From Acanthococcus lagerstroemiae (taxonomy: Eukaryota; Arthropoda; Insecta; Hemiptera; Eriococcidae), in NCBI GenBank assembly GCA_031841125.1, contig CM063112.1:25322603-25386602 (forward strand): a stretch of 64,000 nt of DNA, written 5' to 3'. The position numbers were made by a program, and so were the translations under genes. The notes under the pieces were generated by a model that saw only the letters and a program-made list of their open reading frames with translations, was not told the origin of the DNA and made no database searches. Below are positions 32,768-43,153 of this stretch, piece by piece; the stretch's first letter is position 1, and every line of letters starts with the position of its first letter.

Positions 32768-33683
32768 ATGCCGAGAAAGTTGAATAAACGATTATCGCGT
32801 AGCCCAATTAATTTACGCAAGAATCCAACTCCCTCCGTTAAGTTAAATTCACCGCAAGTTCTGAGCCAAAAGAGTACCAAATCACAAGATTCGGAGCTTC
32901 AAGATGGCCAAAAGCACCCCACCACCAACGAAATAACCGCGATTAGACGCGCCTGTGACAGCTCAGCCGAATCAAGTAACGGTACCAGCTCCTCCATCGA
33001 GGGACCTTCCGTATCTTACGGGCCAAACGAAGCTCGAAATTGGCAGAATGGATTCATTATCCCTACTCACAGACCTAGTACTACAGATCGACGGGCAGAA
33101 CACTCTAAGTGGACTTGTCTACGACATGTGTCTAGGATTAGTAAGTATCAACTTACCCATTACGCGACCGAATTTTATTCGGATGTGGAAAACTTTCATT
33201 TGGAAGCGAGTACACGATGTCTACTACCGCGAAAAGAGCGTTCGTGCTCCAGGATTTATCCACCTCGCCGCAGGTGTCGCAGTTCCAGCTCCACTGGGTG
33301 ATTTGTTAATGTCACTTGGCAGTTTCAAATCAATGCCACTTGGTAGAATCTACCACATCATTCCACCAAATGTTCCTGCACAAAATCCTCCAAACTGGAT
33401 GACGATTGATAACGCGATCTTGCAGTCTTATCACCTATTTGTGAATCGACTCATGCCGCTTTATAGTTTCCGTGAGTTCCCCGCAGCCCACGACTTCGAC
33501 CGCCGACCAATTTGCATATTTCTAAACCCCAACCCATTACAGCACATTCGTTCTTCAAGTTCAGGTATTTTCGTTCTTCTCAATGCGCGCGCTCTGCTAT
33601 TATGCCGGTATGCTCTTATCACTAGTTTGGATTTTTATATTTTGAAATGCACAATCACAATAACCATTTTCCCCACGTTATGA
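32768..33683 (+). CDS. unrecognised ORF upstream of the SWIM-MULE transposase
   Basis: Two overlapping frames cover this stretch. The first, from ATG 32768, gives a basic Ser/Pro-rich start (MPRKLNKRLSRSPINLRKNP). The second, from about 32955, gives a longer segment with regular hydrophobic spacing: LSLLTDLVLQID, RPNFIRMWKTFIWKR, YHIIPPNVPAQNPPNWM and FREFPAAHDFDRRPICIF. One frame change near 32950 would join them. A possible splice donor lies at 33566 (CAG|GTATTT). I recognise no family. A basic arm ahead of a folded domain occurs in DNA-binding and in capsid-like proteins, so transposon cargo, a host exon or an old viral insertion are all open. The transposase starts only about 30 bp downstream on the same strand. 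Confidence 0.5.
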
Positions 33684-33710
33684 GTATTGATTGTGTTCTA
33701 CTAATACGAT

Positions 33711-36249
33711 ATGGAGTTCATTCAAATTATAAGTGAAGATGCTCTCCCAAATGACTTCCAAAATATTATTACTTCGGAGGATGATTCCCCAATTACAAAA
33801 ATTCGAAGTAATATTCAAAATGACAGCGATATTAAAATTTGGGTAAATTCGTTTCAAGAAATAACAAATACGAAATGGATTGTTGCAAAAACTAATCCTA
33901 AAGGAGTTCGGATGGTGTGTAAGTAAGTATATTTTCTTCATACCCGGATTCTATATACACTTATGTCTCACACACATGTTATTACCTTTTTCACTTTTCA
34001 GACGAACTTACACCTGCCAACATTCATCTTTCAATAAATCACCCATTATTGAGTCGAATAAAAATAAAAAGGTATCTCGAAAAGTACCAAATGTAATGCT
34101 AAAATCACGTTCAAAGTTAAACTTTCCACCCGTTTCTCAAAAAGGAATGATATTCATGTGAAGGTGAGATTAGTTGAAGCGATTTTCCAAACATTTGTAC
34201 CATCTAAGTGCTGATATACTGATATATTTCTTCGATTTTCCTGAATTATAGAACGGATTACCGTGCATAATTAAAGTAAATGGTAAGCACAACCACCCTT
34301 TAATCAGCAGTGCTGTTTTAAAGTATTTACCGACTGACGAAGAAGTGAAAGAAAAATTTCTTGGCTATTTTAATGCCGGAATGGATGTTAAGGAATCGAA
34401 AATATATCATTATGATCTTTTGAAAATGGGTGGATGTTCTGAAGAAGATTATGCTAATGGGAGGATTAACCCAACATCCCGGACAGTATCTTACTGGTTT
34501 GAAAATTGGAGATATGAAAAATATGGCTCAAAATACGACGATGATCTGTTTAAGGTGAGCGATACAAACTAGAAGATAACGACTTACATATCTCAGTTTT
34601 TAATAATTTGTTTTTCACTTTATCATGTTTCATAGATGCTGGAAAAAAAACGTGACGAGTTTACTGCAGATGGAGTCATTATTTCTTATAGCAAGGAGCC
34701 GTTTTCCGTTCTGATCGTCACACCGTTGATGCACAAGGCGCATAAAACACCTATGGCAAAAAGAACAGCTTTTATCGACACCACATCCTGTTGCGATGCA
34801 GGAAATCACGCAATTACCCTTCTACTCACTGCTACTACTGCCAGTGCTGTTCCTATTGGAGTTTTAATTACCGCTGATCAAACAGTAGAAAGTTTTACTG
34901 CTGGATTCGCTGCACTTCAAAATGTGATCGCTGAATCATTTTATGGACAACAATACCCTGATATCATCATAACTGACAATTGTGCTAGCGAAATAAAAGC
35001 CATCGAGACAGTTTGGCCACAATCAAGCCATTTTTTATGCATTTTTCATGTGTTACAGTATGTATGGCGGTGGCTACGAGATTCAAAACACAATATACCG
35101 GAAGAGTTGCAGCGCCAATTTTTCACAAATTTTCAGACCATTTTGTACTGCACCAATGAGAAAGAAGCTGAAAACGCTTACGAAAGCGGACAAGCCATAG
35201 GTAAAGAATACGCTGAGTAGACAAATTATTTGGGTCGTCAGTGGGCCATGAAAAAGAAATGGTGTCTGGCTTTTAGAGTAGGTTTGGTGGAGCACCATAC
35301 TAATAACTTCGCGGAAATAAGTGTACGGATTTTCAAAGATAATGTTTTGTCCCGTGTGAAGGCGTTTAACGTGATGGCTCTAATTGATTTTGTATATTCC
35401 AAAATGGAGGACTTCTACTTTCGAAAACTGAGAGAATATTCAGATTGCAGAATTGCCAAACCAAGATTGTTGTGGGAAGAAACTTTGAAAAGTTGTGCTT
35501 ATCTCGACAAAAATGATATCGTTAGTATAAATGAGTTCGAATTCGAAGTCCCAAGTGAATCTACCAACAACCTGAAATACGTTGTGAATGTCAGAAATGA
35601 ATTTTGCAACTGTCCATCTGGAAAACGTGGTGCATTTTGTAAGCACTTGGCAGGAGTGCATAAATTCTTTGAAAATGTGTTCCACAAATCACCACCAACT
35701 TCTATACTGGACTGAAGACTGATTTCATTCCTTGTGCTTGGTGATGAAACTCCAGATTTAGACTTCTTTCTCCCTCTTCACATGAACGAAGTTGAACAGT
35801 CCCAGTTACTGGAACTTCAACAAATTGGTGATTCAAAATCAACTCAGTCCGAGAGAAATGAAGAAATTATTCTCAATGTGAACGATTTAACCGATTTGGG
35901 ACAAACTAATGGAACTGAATGCGCTGCATCAACGACTGATATTATGACTGTTTTGAGTTCCTATCCCAACGTTACCTTCGACCAAATTACACAGAAATTG
36001 ACAACACTTGATGAAACTTTTGGATCTAACGAAGAAGGATTGCAGAAATTTTTACGGCGTCTCAACAAAATCCGAACTGTTGGGCAATGGGAGACATTTT
36101 TGAATACTGCTGGAAATAATATTCTCCTAAGACATTCCGGTCGTAGTCAGATTAAGGTGCAACCTACTGCGCTTGAAAGAAGACGAGCTGGTTTACCAAG
36201 AGGAGCAAAAAGATTGGCTTCAGGAAGACAAATAGGCAAGCGTGATTAA
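33711..36249 (+). pseudogene. SWIM-type MULE transposase, four exons, damaged
   Basis: Exons are 33711-33922, 34002-34163, 34252-34554 and 34636-36249. Introns are 79-88 bp with GTAAGT/GTGAG donors and TTTCAG/TATAG/CATAG acceptors, all in phase. The N-terminus has a zinc-binding region (YTCQHSSFNK, STKCNAKI, GKHNHPLIS). The RNase H-like core follows: KRTAFIDTTSCCDAG (first Asp), DIIITDNCASEIKAI (second Asp), FLCIFHVLQYVWRWL (C-x2-H) and HHTNNFAEISVRIF (Glu). Then FCNCPSGKRGAFCKHLAG is a SWIM zinc finger (C-x-C-x8-C-x-H). A basic tail ends LPRGAKRLASGRQIGKRD. The full product would be about 760 residues. Damage is light: TAG at 35218-35220, TGA at 35713-35715, and one base lost or gained in the A-rich tract near 34065. 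It would cut and paste the element by binding its ends; the zinc regions probably bind DNA. Confidence 0.9.
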
Positions 36250-36514
36250 AAAAATGGCTCTAAAAAGCACAGCCTTCATCGCACAATTTTTCATTACAAA
36301 AAGCAATAAATGATTAAGTTGTATTAATTATAGCTATGAGCGGAGTTCTTTTTACGTACCATAGCAAACATTATTTGCCAAAAGAAATAAAAAAAGTGCA
36401 TTATTGCATATTTTTTAAATGGTCTGTTTGTTTTTCTTCTAATGTAATAAAACGAAAAGTTTGAAGAAAATTTATCATTTTTTCCGGCTCACATTGTTTA
36501 AGTGATAACAGCAG

Positions 36515-36829
36515 ATGCGCATCGATTCGGAGGGAGTTCGTTCGATCTTGTGCTGTAATGGGTTGGGGTTTGGAAATATGCGACCAATTTGTCTTACAGC
36601 GATGCAACATGATGGACCTGAAGGCCATGAAGATGACCTAATATCTGTTCGTAGCCTTACGAGTGAACCAGAAGTAACTGATTGCTTCCTTCGCTTTGTA
36701 AATAACGAATTATTTGTAAATAATGTAGCAGATTATGCTGATATGTCTTTTCAGAATATCACCGCTAAACAGGTAAGCAGCTTCCGTGCCGCTTACGTCC
36801 GTTCGTATGTAAAATTAACAAACGCCTAA
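36515..36829 (+). CDS. unrecognised ORF downstream of the SWIM-MULE transposase
   Basis: A 104-codon frame reading SILCCNGLGFGNMRPICLTA, DDLISVRSLTSEPEVTDCFL, FVNNELFVNN and SFRAAYVRSYVKLTNA. It is preceded by a good acceptor (GATAACAG at 36504-36511). It contains a strong donor-like CAG|GTAAGC at 36771-36772, so it may be an internal exon ending at 36771. The composition is protein-like. It may belong with the ORF at 32768-33683, which would put the transposase gene inside the intron of another gene, but the splice phases as they stand do not match. No family recognised. Confidence 0.45.
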   Translation: MRIDSEGVRSILCCNGLGFGNMRPICLTAMQHDGPEGHEDDLISVRSLTSEPEVTDCFLRFVNNELFVNNVADYADMSFQNITAKQVSSFRAAYVRSYVKLTNA

Positions 36830-37039
36830 ATTATATGCTTGTTTGCACGCTTAAGTTTAAGATCATGCTTATATATATTACTTTATTCATAAATATATAT
36901 ACTTTTGACTTTAGTATGCATACTATTCCTTGTCCTATACCATCCCATTTTATCCCATTACATTCCGTCTGCGATGAGCGTTAGTGTGAAGGTTAAATGT
37001 TTTGAGTGATTACAAAATTAAAAATTTGTAACTCATTCG

Positions 37040-37435
37040 ATCAACCAAACCTATGAACCTACAAACGGATATCATCGGTCCTTAAGTCCGAGTTACTTAC
37101 GGACTGTCGATACCCGTTTCTACAAGATAACGGACGTCTTGTCTGTAGATAAAAGAACCTACTGGCTGACGTCGATTATCTTGTAGGTTAATAGGTAAAT
37201 TTGGATCTGTACCTGTAAACCAATGAACGGATATATCATCGGTCCGTATAGGTTCATCGACTTGAGAAAATATAATTCAAATTACCTATCAACCTACAAG
37301 ATAATGAACGTTGGTCCATAGGTAAAAGAACCTACCGACCGACGTTGATTATCTTGTAGGTTGTTAAGTACATTCCGATCTGTACCTATAAACCTACAAA
37401 GTGATATCGTCGCTCTGTAGGTTACTTTTTCTTAT
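37040..37435. repeat. right satellite-like array, inverted relative to 31083-32232
   Basis: It carries the units ACCTACAAGATAATGAACG, GACGTTGATTATCTTGTAGG and TCTGTACCTATAAACCTACA, matching the left array in reverse orientation. It ends inside a LINE ORF1 remnant at about 37435. Confidence 0.85.
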
Positions 37436-37666
37436 ATACTGCTCAATATCGTTCACGATTAGTTTTAGAATCTTATTTTCTTCTTCCAGACGTTTTACTG
37501 ACTGTTGTAACTCCAGATTTTTCTGTTTAACTTCGTCCATGTCCATCTTCAGGGCATCGACTCGTTCTTTAGTCTCCGTGACAATTTCTTTAATGGGTTC
37601 CAGATCTTCAACCGCTTTCGATATCTTCTCGACGTTGCTAAATTTTTCAATGAAATCTGGATCCAT
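37433..37666 (-). pseudogene. LINE ORF1 coiled-coil fragment
   Basis: On the minus strand, from ATG 37666, about 78 codons give MDPDFIEKFSNVEKISKAVE followed by a heptad-rich coiled coil (VDALKMDMDEVKQKNLELQQ and on) ending NDIEQYIRKSN. That resembles the junction before the RRM-like domain in ORF1 proteins of non-LTR retrotransposons, which trimerise through such coils and bind RNA. The frame runs straight into the repeat array at 37432, so the rest was cut off. Confidence 0.65.
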
Positions 37667-37724
37667 TTTCTCACGAGCGCAGCTTGCACCATACGAGCTA
37701 TTAAATTCGAGTTAAATCTACACG

Positions 37725-38375
37725 TTTATTAGAAATAATCAAGCAAAATAATCGCCCGAACTCTATCACATATACAGAGTTACTTCAAGGATATGAGATG
37801 AAAAGTCTTCAGAGTCGGAGGAACATAGCTTCCCTAATGTTCTTGTACAAAATACTCCATAATAAAATAAGTGAACCTACTTTATTGGAGAGAATTAAAA
37901 TACGAGTACCCACTTACAGGGCTAGGAAATCAAACCTATTTGAAATACAATATTCACGAACCAATCACTGCACAAATGCTCCTTTTAATAGAATAATGAA
38001 ATTGTACAACAATTTGAGCAGAATGCAGCAGCACCTCGATATACTATAGGTACCAACAATTATACGAGATTCAGGCAACACGTTACAGAATTGTGCGATT
38101 AACACGGCGTACAGGAAAATACTTAGCAAATGTGCTTGGGAGGACTCCACTTGGGGGTTCTTCTGCGGTTCGGAAGGTGGGCCTTCAGTGGGGAGATGCG
38201 GCGCTACAACCGGTGGATGAACGAAACTGTTTTTTTTTTCTTTTTTTTCTTGTTTTTTTTCTATTATCATTTTTATCTTCTATTATCATTTGTCAAATTA
38301 TTTCACACACCCTCTACATAATTGGCCCACGGGCTGTGAAGAGGGTGCCCAAATAAATAAATATTATTATTATTA
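37725..38375 (+). pseudogene. LINE ORF2 C-terminus with 3' tail
   Basis: TELLQGYEMKSLQSRRNIAS leads into LMFLYKILHNKI, LLERIKIRVPTYRARKSNLF, YSRTNHCTNAPFNRIMKLYN and a stop at 38047-38049. That is the end of a jockey/R1-type LINE polyprotein. The 3' untranslated part ends GGGCTGTGAAGAGGGTGCCC and then AAATAAATAAATATTATTATT, a typical LINE tail. Everything upstream of the last 110 codons is missing, as usual for 5'-truncated copies. Confidence 0.8.
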
Positions 38376-38720
38376 TTTCACGTTAAAACTTTGGTAACTG
38401 GTTTCGGAGCACAGTAACACACGTCGAACTAACATAGCTCTTTCAACCAAACTCCGATGAATCGAATAACAACATAACATTAACCAACTTCATTAACCAA
38501 ATGATATAAGAACTCTACTGATATCTAATTCCACACTCCACAGTCATTTCAATGAAAACAAAACGGGTTTTTCGTATTCGTGGAATAGACTTTTGAGGCC
38601 AAGTCCATTACGCCTATGACGCCAAATATTTTGTATCAGCCGAAACAGCCGATGAAGTCGAACACGCATTAGTGGAATAGACTCCCAAGTCGCGGTATTG
38701 CGTTGTTGTGACGCCAACAG

Positions 38721-39958
38721 CAGTGTTGCCAGATCCAAATTTCAAAATGTGCCACATTTGAAAAAAAAAAGTGCCACATGGGAGAAAATTGTGCCACAAT
38801 CTGACACAATTGAAAAAACACACCGCATACCAATCATGTTGGGTTTCATGTGGTTTCATGTCACAGTGCTGTATTTTAGAAGGCATACAGCCTCACATCG
38901 CTTTATGTAAACCCTAATTTTTCATCAGATGACAGGAGAGAGTGTTCAGCGTTAAAGCTCTAAATAGAAGAGTACGATCGTCCGCCATTTTGACTCCAAC
39001 CACGCTCGTCGATGCCAAATTCACTACGCCGTACGCTCCGCATCCGCATAGTCGGATTCGGCATCCACGCGGACGGTTGGAGTCAAAATGGCGGACGATC
39101 GTATTTGCATATTCGGGCTGTTCATCCGCTGGGAGCGCTACAATCGGCAAAATAGAGAACGGGATCAGGACGATTTTCCTATTTGAATGTGTACTGAGTT
39201 ATCTCAAAATAAATCGAGAACGAAGCCATTTAGCGAAAAAATTAAAATAACAAAATTTGTAGAGCGTAAGATTTCCTAGAAGTTATCTTCTCACATAAAA
39301 AGTGATTTCGATCGATTTAACGAAAGCTTCCACCCACCACCCGCGCCGCTCATCAATTATCCCGTTTTCGTTAGTGTTGTGCGCGACACTAGCGCTGAAC
39401 GGCCCGAATACAGAGCTCTATCGGCGTTCAACATGGGCTTCTGGCTGAAGTCTGAGCTTTAAGGTGCAGTGTTGTTGATGGAATGTTACTAATACGAGGG
39501 ATAGTATGTACTATGTACTACTTGTTAACTTATTGTTAGTTGATAGTTTAAGTGATATTAATTAGAATTTTCAGTTCGTCCTTCGTCTTTTCAATTATTC
39601 TTTGTTATTTTCTCGTTATCTCTTTCTAAGATTACATACCTACTAAGTTACTCATGGTGCCAAATCTTTAAAAAATTTTAAAACTCCTTTATTTTATAAT
39701 GTAGGTAATAATTAAATGAGTTAGAATGGATAGTGTTCTGTCTTTTGTGAAGAGCAGCTAATGATAATTCAGCCGACAGTCTACAATGAGGGGGATTGTA
39801 ATTAAAATTGTAGAATAATGAGTCAAAGAGTATTGTACACAAGAAACTGAATTTATATGTGCAACATTTAGCCACAATTTCCAATTGTGCCACATGCTGT
39901 GCCACAGACACTGAAAATGTGCCACTGTAGCACAATTGTGCCACACCTGGCAACACTG
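38721..39958. mobile_element. 1.24-kb non-autonomous hAT element with perfect target duplication
   Basis: It starts CAGTGTTGCCAGATCC and ends CACCTGGCAACACTG. GCCAACAG flanks it on both sides (38713-38720 and 39959-39966). The subterminal regions repeat TGTGCCACA-like words many times (38745-38815 and 39858-39945). No transposase frame. The ends resemble those of the hAT at 43154-46067, which may supply transposase. Confidence 0.95.
38972..39103. repeat. inverted repeat inside the 38721-39958 element
   Basis: ACGATCGTCCGCCATTTTGA and the following CTCCAACC are mirrored exactly by GGTTGGAGTC and AAAATGGCGGACGATCGT. About 75 bp separate the arms, which also carry GCATCCGC/GGCATCCACGCGG words. 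A strong hairpin; perhaps a small nested foldback. Confidence 0.8.
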
Positions 39959-39966
39959 GCCAACAG

Positions 39967-42754
39967 AGCGAGATCAAAGACGACCCGTATCGGTTCGGGG
40001 CCGAGTTTCTACACGGAAAGCTAGCAGATTCAGAGCTGGAGCACGTGATGGAGTTTCCCACATAGCGGTACTTTTAACGTGACACATAACTGTGTTTTCC
40101 TAACGGCGCTTCCAACGGTATTTTTTGGCTGTTTGGGTCAAGATCGTTTTGCGAGGGTCTGGGTGATGCTTCTAACGGTACTCATGACGGTTCTTCTCTC
40201 GCAGTGCTTTTAACGGTACTTTTGGGCTATCTGGGTCGAGATCATCTCGTAAGAGTCTGGCTATCTACTCGGGTCAAGAATCTCCTCGTTGAGCGGACTG
40301 TTTGTTTTCTTATTTCGGTATACTGAATTATCTGAATTTGTGCTGTATTCGATCGGTAGGTTCTTCGGTGGAGTGCACCTCGCTGATGACGCAGTTCAGT
40401 TGCCTGCGTACACGTGGGTACCGTTATTCTGCGATGGCACGAGGAGCTATTTCGATGTCGTAGGAAAGAAAAGAGTATTCACGAAATTCTGCCTTACGGC
40501 AGTCGCATTTTACGACAGGCAGAGTTACCGTGGGAAAATTCTACTACCCGTCCCCACACGGGGATTGTTTTTAGTTGCGATTCTTAATTTTTTTACAGGT
40601 TCTCGATACCTGTCTCCATGAATGGTGTTACCTTGAGGAAAGAATTCAACAGGCACACTTGTGATAGGAGTGGAGATATATCAGAATCTACTGGAGTTAG
40701 GAACCGATCATGACCTTTTGCTATTGCGACATATTCTCAGAGATTCTTGAAAATCAAAAATATAATCACATTATAACTCTGTAAGAAGGCTTTCATTTTA
40801 TCTAAAATCCGTTCGAGCTGAAATTTTCACGCGTTAACCTTTCTACCGATGTGGAGCAATAATCCATCTGGCACTTACTAGAGTGAAAAAAAAAAAATCA
40901 AATGTGAATCACCATCTTAATGAGTAGAGTTAAGCTTGTGAACTTTTGATTGAGGAATATAATTTTTACTGTAAAAACGTAGTGAAATGGATCGATTCGA
41001 GGTTCGAGTGTTGCACTCTACTGAGCTCGAATGCAACGAGATATAATGCCCATCTCATCGTCGTCTTGCGTTTTCGAACTTATCGCGAACTGATATAGAC
41101 ATCAGGATGAGCACGCTTGTGCTCGACAAATAATACGTACTCGATTGACCGACAAAAGGGTTTACTCGTATGAACGTGATACAAGTATCGAAAAAATTGA
41201 TTTAAAAAAAAACAAAAAAAAACGTGCGTCGCTCTCAAATTTAATTACGAGCGAAGAAAACGCGAGAGAGGCTCGATACATATTAGACTATATAGAACAA
41301 GAGAGGGTGGAATCGAAGTTTCTCCTGGAGCACTATATATATATATATCGTTTTTATTAATGGAACTTGGGAGATGAACAGCCGTGATACTACAGATGTG
41401 TGCGGTGTATATTCAGAAATCAAGGGAATCGAATTATGGAGAAAAAGTGTATATGAGAACCAATTGAAGATCAAAGTTGAATCCGGTGACGACGTCGGCT
41501 TTCCTTGTTTCAAAATTTTAACCACTTACGTGTGTTCAATTTTGTGTGTAGTGTTGCTGTAATGAGATGAGCGATAGTAGATTGCTAGATACAAAGACGT
41601 ATCCTTGGTAACGTTATGTCGATGTTTTATGAAATGAAAGTTTCAGAATCGAATTCCAAATGACTTGTTACCGTCATTTCAGTGGTTTTTTTTTTTACGT
41701 TTTCCTGCACGAATTCTCAACTGGCACGCCAGGAAAGAAAAAATACTGATTGATACGAGAGCATGTGCAACTTATACCGAGGAAAGTCGGCTGCCTTATC
41801 CAAACTGACTTGAATTTACCTGCCATAGTTAGTCGATGAAGGTTAGTGTTCACCAGTTTAGGACTTTAAAAAACATCTATGCCAGCCCGGGTGGGATTTG
41901 ATTTACATCTTGCTGCCCACAGTAAAAAGTAAACTAGGAACAAACATCTCTTTATATTTTTCCCTGGTTGAGAGGGTTTGCTTCTTTCCCTCATGATGTA
42001 GCTACCTCCTCCTTCCAATTCATGAATCAAGGTAAAATGGGGAAAGGCTGGTTTAGATATAACCCAACTCGGACAATTAATACACTAGGTAACGCACTTC
42101 AAATAAGTAAGTAGCCTTTCAAATCTCTGACATGCTACCCATATTGAACATCGACACCTTTTGAGTCTCTTCCTCCACACCAGATGACCTAATTCTTAGA
42201 ATATAAGTTATCCTTACATGAAAATGGTTTATTCTAAAATCCAGTTCCATAAAATCAGATCAAGTTAGGTGTTCTGTCCCGATGCCCTCGAGTTAGCGAT
42301 AATTCCTATTACCGTTCTATTCTCTGCCACAAATAGTTCTTAAATTCATCATTCAACTCACTTCAGGTGTGTACCAATTCAAATATATAATACAAGCTGT
42401 AGTACCCTGTAGTGTCGCTCATGTGGCTACACTGTTTTGTTTTTGTTTTATTCTCGACCAGCACCACGTTCTGAGTCGAGTTCTCTGTTCACGTTGTCTT
42501 ACCGTTTGAGTATTATCGAATACAGAAATGAAATAATGAAATCAAAGCTGTAATACAAACAGAACTGCTTGGAGAGTGTTTTTGACGAAAAATTCGCCCC
42601 AAGTAAATATCACAAAGTGGCAGCCTTCCTATGGCCAGAATACTAACAACTGCGGTTTTTAAATGAGACTGAGCGAGAGGAAATAGAATTGAATCGTGTT
42701 ACATTGCTGTGTCTAGAAAGTTGTGCATTGTACAAGTTTTAGTGGCATGTCGTC
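39967..42754. other. no recognised gene; local imperfect repeats
   Basis: 40065-40285 holds three imperfect copies of a phrase like CTTTTAACGGTACTTTTGGG with GGGTC-AGATC-TCTCG. The frames at 40289-40621 and 41145-41360 have no recognised domain. A short (TA)n run lies at 41335-41349. The rest is AT-rich, with nothing I can name. Confidence 0.4.
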
Positions 42755-43145
42755 TGACAAATTCTGTAGTCTGAAGTATATTTTAAAAGGCAAATTCAGT
42801 AATAGGCTTGAAAGCGTGACATTCAACTCTTGTGTTATATCCACACCCTGTCATATGAAGCGCAAACACGGCCTCCTACACTCGCCCAAGAGAACAAAAT
42901 TAAGGCACCCCAAAACAAGATGAAAAGATCGATACTTAATATTAGTAGAAAAAATCTCAATCAACAGAACGAGGTGGAACCTAACCACGCTACATGTAAT
43001 TCGAAGGCCTAAATGGGATTGGGCAGACCACGCTGGTAGGATGTCCGACGGTAGGTGGACGTACAAATTAAGTTTCTGGCAACCGTCCAGGAAAAGGAAA
43101 AGACGGTGACAAAGAATCATCTGGCGTGACAACTTGGACCGGTTC
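42755..43145 (+). pseudogene. LINE ORF2 C-terminal fragment (RTE-like)
   Basis: Across two frames the translation reads LKYILKGKFSNRLESVTFNS, MKRSILNISRKN, WDWADHAGRMSDGRWTYKLS and IIWRDNLDRFL. This is the C-terminal part of RTE-type LINE polyproteins (usual forms KWAGHVAR, RW-x4-EW, RWRDDI). The hAT element at 43154 begins at the end of this match. A dead, 5'-truncated fragment. Confidence 0.8.
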
Positions 43146-43153
43146 TTAAGGAG

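Larger units (their letters stand above)
31083..37435 (+). mobile_element. composite element: SWIM-MULE transposase between inverted repeat arrays
   Basis: A long array (31083-32232) and a shorter one (37040-37435) share the same satellite-like units in opposite orientation. For example GAATTATTTTTTCTCGAGCC on the left corresponds to the reverse complement of 37258-37287. Between them lie a MITE, an unrecognised ORF, a MULE transposase gene and a second unrecognised ORF, all on the + strand. This is the layout of a MULE with long, internally repeated terminal inverted repeats. I find no flanking target duplication, so the outer limits are approximate; two independent arrays flanking unrelated genes remain possible. 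Confidence 0.6.

Noticed and set aside
33684..36510. Simple insertion of a MULE into the 32768 ORF
   Set aside because: I looked for inverted termini around 33560-33710 and 36260-36510 and found none, so a clean insertion is not supported.
38942..39250. Overlapping frames on both strands around 39 kb
   Set aside because: They are mirror products of the inverted repeat at 38972-39103 inside a non-autonomous hAT element.
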